A stretch of 64,000 bases of DNA from Marinobacter profundi (GTDB taxonomy: Bacteria; Pseudomonadota; Gammaproteobacteria; Pseudomonadales; Oleiphilaceae). Each line of letters begins with the position of its first letter. Position 1 is the first letter of the stretch. The stretch lies in contig NZ_KZ319372.1 in the NCBI RefSeq assembly GCF_002744715.1, positions 209,593-273,592 on the forward strand, in the 5' to 3' direction. The position numbers and the translations under genes were made by a program. Under the pieces are notes generated by a model. That model saw only the letters and a list, made by a program, of their open reading frames with translations. It did not search any database and was not told the DNA's origin. Positions 58,119 to 64,000 of this stretch are shown piece after piece.

Positions 58119-58859
58119 GTGAGTATCAGCAAAAAGCCGTCGGAAGAATTTGTCGTCGTTCGCCACCGGCCCGGTCACAAGCTGCGCCGGTTTCTGGTGA
58201 TGCTCGTTGTCACGGTGATGGCGGCGTTGATCGGATATGCTGCAGGCAGCACGCTGGAGGGTTTCCGGTTGTCGGATGTGACGGCGTCCCGTGACGAGCT
58301 GAAAACGGAATTGCGGGAGTTGCGGTCCCGCTATGCCGAAGCCAGCCAGCAGCTGGTAAACCTCGAGCGCGGTCGCACCATCGATCAGCAGGCACTGGCA
58401 CAGACCCGCCGGACCATTGCCCGGCTGGAAACGCAGATTTCATCACTGAAAGCAGACCTGACTTTCTATAAAAATATCATGGCGCCGTCAGAAACCAGCA
58501 CGGGCCTTCAGGTCGACCGTTTTACGGTCAGCCGGGCCCGCCAGGAAGGCGCCTACAACTTCAAGCTGGTGCTGACCCAGGTTGGCAATAATAAAAACTA
58601 TATCTCGGGAATGGTGGCGGTGAACGTCATCGGATCCCGGAATGGCGAAAAAGAAGTCGTTGCCTTACGAGACCTGTCCGACGATATCGAGGATCTGGGA
58701 GTCAAGTTCCGGTTCCGTTATTTTCAGGACATTGACGGCCTGTTTGCCCTGCCGGAAGGATTTGAGCCCCTGGAAGTCCAGGTGGTGGCTCAGGCCGAAG
58801 GCAAGAAATCAACGCAGGCTGAACGTACCTTTGATTGGGGTTCTCTGACGGAGAAGTAG
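58119..58859 (+). CDS. DUF6776-like coiled-coil membrane protein
   Basis: A 246-residue inner-membrane protein with one segment at about residues 25-45 (FLVMLVVTVMAALIGYAAGS). A coiled coil covers about 55-118 (RDELKTELRELRSRYAEASQ) and a beta-rich C-terminal domain follows. It resembles the uncharacterised DUF6776 family found between argC and the bactofilin gene in Pseudomonas. It starts with GTG 8 bp after argC and ends 2 bp before the bactofilin gene, so the genes are cotranscribed and may act together at the cell envelope. Confidence 0.8.
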   Translation: MSISKKPSEEFVVVRHRPGHKLRRFLVMLVVTVMAALIGYAAGSTLEGFRLSDVTASRDELKTELRELRSRYAEASQQLVNLERGRTIDQQALAQTRRTIARLETQISSLKADLTFYKNIMAPSETSTGLQVDRFTVSRARQEGAYNFKLVLTQVGNNKNYISGMVAVNVIGSRNGEKEVVALRDLSDDIEDLGVKFRFRYFQDIDGLFALPEGFEPLEVQVVAQAEGKKSTQAERTFDWGSLTEK

Positions 58860-58861
58860 TT

Positions 58862-59344
58862 ATGCTCGGAAAGAAAAAACAAAAGCCGCGTCGCCCGGCT
58901 GGTCATTTTGATACGCTGATTTCCGCCAAGACGTCGCTGGTGGGTGATATCCAGTTTTCCGGAGGGCTGCACATTGATGGTCGTGTCACCGGTAAAGTAG
59001 TCGCGGAAGACGGAGCTGATGCCATTCTGCGCCTTTCCGAAGTCGGTGAGGTTGATGGAGATATCGTGGCGCCCCACGTCATCATCAACGGCACCGTGCA
59101 TGGAGATGTCTATGCCTCGGCGCACCTTGAGCTTGCCTCCAATGCCTCCATTAATGGCAACGTCTATTACAACCTTATCGAAATGGCGATGGGTGCGGCC
59201 GTCAACGGTAACCTTGTTCATCAGAAGGAACCGGTGGGGCTCATTGGCCAGTCAACCGGCAAGAAGGACAAGCAGTCGGTGGCCAAAGTTGATGCTGAGG
59301 CAGATAGCAGCAAAAAGGCCGAAGTTACCCTGAGCGCGGAATAG
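58862..59344 (+). CDS. Bactofilin
   Basis: A 160-residue polymer-forming cytoskeletal protein. Bactofilins build filaments that organise cell shape and peptidoglycan enzymes. The core (residues about 17-120) is a right-handed beta-helix with [39 protein letters not shown] and ASINGNVYY. Short unstructured tails flank it, and the basic [11 protein letters not shown] tail could help membrane contact. It is 2 bp after the coiled-coil gene. A mepM-type peptidase is 1.6 kb away. Confidence 0.93.
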   Translation: MLGKKKQKPRRPAGHFDTLISAKTSLVGDIQFSGGLHIDGRVTGKVVAEDGADAILRLSEVGEVDGDIVAPHVIINGTVHGDVYASAHLELASNASINGNVYYNLIEMAMGAAVNGNLVHQKEPVGLIGQSTGKKDKQSVAKVDAEADSSKKAEVTLSAE

Positions 59345-59409
59345 TTGATTGTTTTGGTCGGGAATACGATAATTGTGGCCAATTTACGAACAATGTACCG
59401 GAGGCGGAC

Positions 59410-59763
59410 TTGAGTGTAGTTCAGCAACAAATGCCGACACCGCTGTTTCTCAGTGACAGTGCAGTTGCGAAGGTGCGTGAACTGGTCGAAGAAGAAGGCA
59501 ATCCCGACCTTAAATTGCGGGTATTTGTGACCGGAGGCGGTTGCTCCGGTTTTCAGTACGGTTTTTCGTTTGACGAAGCGCAGGATGAAGAAGACACGGT
59601 GATTGAAAAAGACGGCGTCACCTTGCTGGTAGATCCGATGAGTTACCAGTATCTGGTGGGGGCAACCATCGAGTATCAGGAAGGCCTCCAGGGCTCCCAG
59701 TTCACCGTCAGCAATCCCAATGCCAGCTCCACTTGCGGGTGCGGATCCTCTTTTTCCATCTGA
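59410..59763 (+). CDS. erpA: Iron-sulfur cluster insertion protein ErpA
   Basis: An A-type carrier that delivers Fe-S clusters to apo-proteins such as IspG. The 117-residue protein has the three conserved Cys residues in [11 protein letters not shown] and STCGCGSSF. Start is the TTG at 59410 with GGAGG about 6 nt upstream. It converges on anmK. Confidence 0.95.
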   Translation: MSVVQQQMPTPLFLSDSAVAKVRELVEEEGNPDLKLRVFVTGGGCSGFQYGFSFDEAQDEEDTVIEKDGVTLLVDPMSYQYLVGATIEYQEGLQGSQFTVSNPNASSTCGCGSSFSI

Positions 59764-59817
59764 TCTGACGGGGTAGTCAACCCGCCGTGTCGCACTCATG
59801 CTGGCCGGCGGGGGCAT

Positions 59818-60942
59818 TCAGGGCAGGTAGATGGCTCCCAGTATCCGACTTCCACGGGCGCCAGTGGCGCCGGGCAGGTTGCCAGTTTTCCCTTCGAGTG
59901 TCTGTTTGGCCAGCCATGCAAAGGCGCTCGCCTCCACCCATTGTGGATCCAACCCGAGTTCTGCCGTTGAGCGGAGCGTGCGAGGTTGGATGGCGTGAGC
60001 CAGTTCGTCGAAAAGCAAAGAGTTTCTGACCCCTCCTCCGCAGGCATAGATAGTTACTGCCGTGTTCTCCGGTAACTGGTCGACGATGGTTTGCACGGTC
60101 AAGGCCAGCAGGGTCCGCTGAATATCTGCCGGAGGTATGTCCGGATGGCGCTGCACCACGGTTCGGATCCAGCTCAGATTAAACTTCTCTTTGCCGGTGC
60201 TTTTCGGCGGATGCTGGGCAAAGTAGGCATCTGTCAGCATGTCGTCGAGCAGTTCCCGGTTTACCTTGCCTTCGCTCGCCCAGTGGCCGTCCTCGTCAAA
60301 CGGGCGTCCGGTCTGGTCGAGGCTCCAGGCGTCAAGCAGGGCATTGGCCGGACCGGTATCGAAACCGCTGGCGGACTCAGGACTACCGGCCGGTAGCCAG
60401 CTGATATTGGCGATACCGCCGAGATTGAGGATGCAGCGATCTTCCTCGCTGGAGCCAAAAAATGCGCGATGAAAGGCAGGCACCAGTGGTGCCCCCTCGC
60501 CGCCGGCGGCCATATCCCGGCGCCGGAAGTCAGTGATAGTGGTAATGCCGGTTTTTTCAACGATCAGGTTCGGGTCACCGATCTGCATTGAAAACGGGGC
60601 GATGTGGCGTGGTTGGTGACGGATCGTCTGGCCATGGCTGCCGATGGCGGCCACCTCGGCAGCTGTGGTATGTGACTTTTCCAGAAGACCGCAGGCGGTA
60701 AGTGCGAAGAGTTCGCCGATGGCGTGGTCAACCTCGCCAATATCGTCCGGCGTCCCCTGGTTTTGGCTCAGGCGGCAAACGCGATGGCGAAGGTCATCCG
60801 GATAAGGCATGGAGTGGGTGGCATGTATTTCGACCCGACCGGTCGGGAACGACACCAGGGCGGCATCTATCCCGTCCATACTGGTTCCCGACATCAGCCC
60901 GATGAATTTTCCGGGACGGGCGCTCCCTGCCTGTCCTGACAT
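59818..60942 (-). CDS. anmK: Anhydro-N-acetylmuramic acid kinase
   Basis: Opens and phosphorylates 1,6-anhydro-MurNAc during peptidoglycan recycling. The 374-residue ASKHA-type kinase has GLMSGTSMDGIDAALV, the IGSHGQTIRHQP catalytic segment, and ILNLGGIANISWLP. It overlaps the end of mepM by 1 bp; a wall hydrolase and a recycling kinase together fit one pathway. Confidence 0.96.
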   Translation of the reverse strand: MSGQAGSARPGKFIGLMSGTSMDGIDAALVSFPTGRVEIHATHSMPYPDDLRHRVCRLSQNQGTPDDIGEVDHAIGELFALTACGLLEKSHTTAAEVAAIGSHGQTIRHQPRHIAPFSMQIGDPNLIVEKTGITTITDFRRRDMAAGGEGAPLVPAFHRAFFGSSEEDRCILNLGGIANISWLPAGSPESASGFDTGPANALLDAWSLDQTGRPFDEDGHWASEGKVNRELLDDMLTDAYFAQHPPKSTGKEKFNLSWIRTVVQRHPDIPPADIQRTLLALTVQTIVDQLPENTAVTIYACGGGVRNSLLFDELAHAIQPRTLRSTAELGLDPQWVEASAFAWLAKQTLEGKTGNLPGATGARGSRILGAIYLP

Positions 60943-62321
60943 CAGTCACCCCGCGCGAGAGTCATCCGTGCCGTATCCCGATAGGTGTCCAGTTGTGCCA
61001 GGCTTTGCTCGGTGGCCGCCTTGAACCGGGCCATTTCCGCTTTGGGAATGGGAGCCGCGTCTGGAAGTTTCACTGTGACCGGGTTGCGTGGCGCGCCGTT
61101 GAGGCGGAACTCATAGTGCAGGTGCGGTCCTGTAGCCAGTCCGGACGACCCCACATAGCCAATGACCTGACCCTGTTTGATCCACTTGCCGGAACGAATG
61201 CCTCGTGCAAAACCCTTCATGTGAGCGTAGAGCGTCGTTATGTTGTTGCCGTGCTGGAGTACAACAGTATTGCCGTACCCGCCCTTGCGGCCGGCCAGGA
61301 TGATTTTGCCGTCACCTGCTGCCTTGATGGGAGTGCCTGGCGACGCAGCATAGTCAGTGCCCTTGTGCGCGCGGATCTTGTGCAATACCGGGTGCTTGCG
61401 CTTCAAGTTGAAGTGCGACGAAATCCGGGCAAAGTCCACCGGGGTGCGGAGAAACGCTTTGCGCATGCTGCGCCCGTCCGGAGTAAAGTACCCGCTGACA
61501 CCGTTATCGTCGGTATACAGGACGGCGGCGAGATCCCGCCCGCTGTTCTGGAAGTTGGCCGCCAGGATTCGACCATTGTCAATTTTCTCACCGTCCAGGT
61601 AGAGCTCTTCGTAGACCACGCTGAAACGATCACCCTTGCGGATATCCATTACGAAGTCGATATCCCAGCCGAAAATCCCGGCCAGTTCCATCGTTAGCTT
61701 GTCTGTAAGGCCGGCAGACTGTCCTGCACCGAACAGCGAGCTGTCAATTTCCGCCTCTGCATAGGTAATGCGGGCTTCCGGTTCGCGAATGACCCGTTCG
61801 CCGTGGAAGCCGTCTTCCGCCCTTTTGATCTCCAGGGTCTCCAGCAGGCTGCGTTCCAGCCGGATGGCGTCAAGCTCCCCTTCATCGCCCCGGGCGAAAG
61901 CGATGGTCTCACCGGCGTAAAGGTGTTGAAGCTGCTCGGCATCGCCTTTGCCATGGATCACGGACAACATCAGGCGATCGTTGAAGCCGGCCTGTCTGAA
62001 CAGTGATGACAGGGTGTCACCGCTCTTGATTTCAAAGCGATCCCAGGTCTGTTCGGGTTCAGCGGGAACATCCTCCGACGTTGTGGTCGAAGCGGTGGCG
62101 TTTTCTGGATTAACGGCTTCGCCGGTCGGCGATATCATGGCGATCGCCGGCTGCTGGGTGTCGGTGACTGGCTTCCCGGACTCTTGTTGATTCAGGTCCA
62201 GCGAAACAGACATTCGCTTTGCCTCAACGTCAGCGCTGGGACTCAACATCATCGCAGTACCGACAACCGCTCCGGCAAAAATCGCGGCCGCGAGGTGCGT
62301 TTTGGGAAACATTTTAAGCAC
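60942..62321 (-). CDS. mepM: Murein DD-endopeptidase MepM-like, LysM and M23 domains
   Basis: A 459-residue peptidoglycan cross-link hydrolase. An N-terminal membrane or signal segment (about residues 8-30) is followed by a LysM/OapA-like domain (FEIKSGDTLSSLFRQAGFND). The C-terminal M23 domain has the metal-binding HKGTDYAASPGTPI and GPHLHYEFRLNG. It probably acts in the periplasm. It is divergent from tyrS and followed directly by anmK. Confidence 0.94.
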   Translation of the reverse strand: MLKMFPKTHLAAAIFAGAVVGTAMMLSPSADVEAKRMSVSLDLNQQESGKPVTDTQQPAIAMISPTGEAVNPENATASTTTSEDVPAEPEQTWDRFEIKSGDTLSSLFRQAGFNDRLMLSVIHGKGDAEQLQHLYAGETIAFARGDEGELDAIRLERSLLETLEIKRAEDGFHGERVIREPEARITYAEAEIDSSLFGAGQSAGLTDKLTMELAGIFGWDIDFVMDIRKGDRFSVVYEELYLDGEKIDNGRILAANFQNSGRDLAAVLYTDDNGVSGYFTPDGRSMRKAFLRTPVDFARISSHFNLKRKHPVLHKIRAHKGTDYAASPGTPIKAAGDGKIILAGRKGGYGNTVVLQHGNNITTLYAHMKGFARGIRSGKWIKQGQVIGYVGSSGLATGPHLHYEFRLNGAPRNPVTVKLPDAAPIPKAEMARFKAATEQSLAQLDTYRDTARMTLARGD

Positions 62322-62367
62322 GTCTGAAACCTGTTTTGGTTGTTAGGTCGCTAGGTTGTACAACCCA

Positions 62368-62396
62368 ATTAAAGTTACCATTAAAGTATAGTTCAA
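62368..62396 (-). promoter_or_regulatory. Candidate sigma-70 promoter of mepM
   Basis: On the minus strand TTGAAC (62396-62391), a 17-bp spacer and TTTAAT (62373-62368). The palindrome GGTTGTACAACC overlaps the predicted transcription start. Confidence 0.55.
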
Positions 62397-62479
62397 CAGA
62401 CTACCGTATAAAAAGCGTTCAGGGTAGCGTCAGTCATGGCGTCACAAGCATCTCAGGCGCGGATTTTCGCTTCATGGAT

Positions 62480-62488
62480 TGCTATAAT
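62480..62488 (+). promoter_or_regulatory. Extended -10 promoter element of tyrS
   Basis: TGCTATAAT matches the extended -10 consensus TGNTATAAT, about 140 bp before tyrS. There is no good -35, which extended -10 promoters often lack. Confidence 0.55.
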
Positions 62489-62626
62489 GCTGCCCTTTTT
62501 CCGGGGCTGGCCGTTGTTTTGACTGGTCAGAAATCACTCTATCAGGCTTGGCAGTAACGCACAGATTCGATTTGTAGAACTCTGTAACTGGCCGGCCTGT
62601 TTCAGATATGTGGGGAATCACTGTTC

Positions 62627-63829
62627 ATGGCATCCATCGAAGAAGCTCTGGCCATCATCAAGCGAGGAGTGGATGAATTACTTCCGGAGGACGAACTGGT
62701 CGAGAAGCTGCGCCAGGGGCGTCCATTGCGGATCAAGGCCGGCTTTGATCCCACTGCGCCGGATCTTCACCTCGGGCATACCGTGCTTATTAACAAGCTC
62801 CGCCAGTTTCAGGACCTTGGTCATGAGGTGATCTTCCTGATCGGTGACTTCACCGGGATGATCGGTGACCCGACGGGAAAAAGTGCCACCCGGCCACCGC
62901 TTACCGAAGAACAGGTTGCCCAGAATGCCGTTTCTTATAAAGAGCAGGTATTCAAGATCCTTGATCGGGAGAAAACCCGCGTTGTCTTCAATTCCGAATG
63001 GATGGGCAAGATGACCGCTGCGGACATGATCAAGCTCGCGGGCCAGTACACCGTGGCACGGATGCTCGAGCGGGATGACTTTACCAAGCGTTACCGTTCC
63101 GAGCAGTCTATTGCGATTCATGAATTCCTCTACCCGTTGGTGCAGGGTTACGACTCCGTTGCCCTGGAGGCGGATGTTGAACTCGGCGGAACAGACCAGA
63201 AGTTCAATCTGTTGATGGGGCGTATTCTGCAAAAGCACTATGGCCAGTCCCCTCAGGCGATTCTGACCATGCCAATCCTTGAGGGGCTGGATGGTGTTCA
63301 GAAAATGTCCAAGTCGCTGGGTAACTATGTGGGCGTTAATGACGCGCCGGGTGAAATGTTCACCAAGCTGCTGTCCGTGCCTGACGAGTTGTTGTGGCGT
63401 TATTTCGAGTTGCTGAGCTTCCGGCCGATGGCGGAAGTTGATGAGTTCCGCCAGGCGGTTGCCGGTGGGGCCAACCCGCAGGACTATAAGAGGTTGCTTG
63501 CCGAGGAGATCATTACGCGCTTCCATGGCGAGGATGCTGCGGCGACGGCGCACAAGTCCGCCGGTAACCGTGTTGCCCTGGGCGAAATTCCTGAAAATGT
63601 GCCCACTGTCGAGGTTTCGGCTGAAGGTCAGGGCGAGCTTCCGATTGCCGCAGTGCTCCGGCTGGCCGGCCTGGTAAAGAATGGCGCGGCAGCGCGGGAC
63701 GTTCTTGGGCGTGGGGCGGTTTTTATTGATGGGGTTCAGCTTGAGGGCGAGCGCCACTTCAAAGTGGGTGATGAGGCGGTTGTACAGGCTGGCAAGAAGA
63801 AAATTGCCCGGGTGGTGGTCACGGATTGA
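62627..63829 (+). CDS. tyrS: Tyrosyl-tRNA synthetase
   Basis: Charges tRNA-Tyr. The 400-residue protein is of the shorter TyrZ-like type, with [14 protein letters not shown] (HIGH motif), [19 protein letters not shown], and a C-terminal S4 RNA-binding domain ([20 protein letters not shown], about 335-400). tyrS directly before an rRNA operon also occurs in Pseudomonas. Confidence 0.96.
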   Translation: MASIEEALAIIKRGVDELLPEDELVEKLRQGRPLRIKAGFDPTAPDLHLGHTVLINKLRQFQDLGHEVIFLIGDFTGMIGDPTGKSATRPPLTEEQVAQNAVSYKEQVFKILDREKTRVVFNSEWMGKMTAADMIKLAGQYTVARMLERDDFTKRYRSEQSIAIHEFLYPLVQGYDSVALEADVELGGTDQKFNLLMGRILQKHYGQSPQAILTMPILEGLDGVQKMSKSLGNYVGVNDAPGEMFTKLLSVPDELLWRYFELLSFRPMAEVDEFRQAVAGGANPQDYKRLLAEEIITRFHGEDAAATAHKSAGNRVALGEIPENVPTVEVSAEGQGELPIAAVLRLAGLVKNGAAARDVLGRGAVFIDGVQLEGERHFKVGDEAVVQAGKKKIARVVVTD

Positions 63830-63838
63830 GCTGTTTTG

Positions 63839-63879
63839 CGGGGGCTGCAAGAAAATCTGAAATTCTTTGCTGGCCCCCG
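63839..63879 (+). terminator. Hairpin at the end of tyrS
   Basis: Arms CGGGGGC (63839-63845) and GCCCCCG (63873-63879) with inner pairing of GCAAGAA and TTCTTTGC. No T tract follows; it abuts the rRNA promoter. Confidence 0.5.
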
Positions 63880-63907
63880 TTGACTCCTCGGCTGAGGTCT
63901 GTAGAAT
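63880..63907 (+). promoter_or_regulatory. rRNA operon promoter
   Basis: TTGACT (63880-63885), a 16-bp spacer and TAGAAT (63902-63907), followed by a GC-rich GCGC discriminator typical of stringently controlled rrn P1 promoters. The following leader runs off the window edge; the 16S gene is expected beyond. Confidence 0.75.
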
Positions 63908-64000
63908 GCGCATCTCTTTCGAGGGGCAAGCCACTGAGGCGGGCCGGAAATCGAAAGACAACCGTTTGAAAGTATTGAAGAAATTGAGTTTGAAAGTTCT

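Larger units (their letters stand above)
62322..62626. other. Divergent promoter region between mepM and tyrS (305 bp)
   Basis: Contains a mepM promoter candidate at 62368-62396, a GGTTGTACAACC palindrome at 62354-62365, and an extended -10 element for tyrS at 62480-62488. No gene is supported here. Confidence 0.5.

Noticed and set aside
62678..63961. 427-codon minus-strand frame opposite tyrS
   Set aside because: The plus frame encodes an intact tyrosyl-tRNA synthetase; the minus product shows no domain and runs through the rRNA promoter.

Overview
The window looks like a chromosomal segment of a marine gammaproteobacterium close to Marinobacter. This rests on protein character and on gene order shared with Pseudomonas (pyrE-crc-rph-yicC-gmk-rpoZ-spoT-ridA...oxyR-recG; rpsU-dnaG-rpoD; tsaD/plsY/folB/folK; dksA-gluQ-cbrX-cbrA-cbrB-crcZ-pcnB-folK-panB-panC-pgi; argC...erpA/anmK/mepM/tyrS and then an rRNA promoter). 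The genus is an inference; no 16S sequence lies inside the window. Almost everything is core genome. I see no prophage, insertion sequence, CRISPR array or restriction system.

Layout. 1-11.4 kb: nucleotide metabolism (pyrE, gmk), RNA metabolism (rph, rpoZ), stringent response (spoT), catabolite repression (crc), oxidative stress (oxyR) and repair (recG). 11.7-20.3 kb: a more accessory stretch with a DUF2489 protein, an orphan molybdopterin oxidoreductase, a 1078-residue lipoprotein paired with a FadL/TraF-like outer-membrane protein, and an orphan PEP-CTERM protein. 20.6-31.9 kb: a CAU-anticodon tRNA, the rpsU-dnaG-rpoD macromolecular synthesis operon, tsaD, plsY, folB-folK, pgi, panC-panB and a second folK. 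31.9-39.9 kb: pcnB, the CbrAB two-component system, the small gene cbrX, gluQ and dksA. 40.2-45.9 kb: sfsA, a Rieske protein, a kinase/ATPase fusion, PBP1b and a TPR lipoprotein. 46-50.6 kb: a DUF4382 lipoprotein divergent from a four-gene ECF sigma/anti-sigma/repeat-protein/TPR-barrel operon. 50.7-56.9 kb: a secreted lipase and a hemL-thiE-thiD-hemJ-CLC run. 57-64 kb: argC, a coiled-coil protein, bactofilin, erpA, anmK, mepM, tyrS and an rRNA operon promoter.

The most coherent system is carbon catabolite control. The window carries crc (with a decayed exonuclease active site), cbrX-cbrA-cbrB and, between cbrB and pcnB, a gene-less 0.7-kb stretch. Its minus strand has a sigma-54 promoter, upstream TGTTAC/GTAACA boxes, an IHF-like site, at least four CA-rich Hfq/Crc decoy motifs and a terminator, which together make a CrcZ-type decoy sRNA. 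A matching CA motif abuts the Shine-Dalgarno sequence of the lipase gene, a plausible target of the same circuit.

The best candidate for an undescribed system is the sigma-factor operon at 47.2-50.6 kb. It encodes an ECF sigma factor, a zinc-type membrane anti-sigma factor, a small exported protein made of DGTGDLL-type repeats, and a TPR protein with a C-terminal beta-barrel (Slam-like architecture). Other points of note are a thiD gene that appears to start at AUC, a partial copy of the tRNA 3' end 121 bp away, and two folK paralogues of which one lacks a conserved motif.
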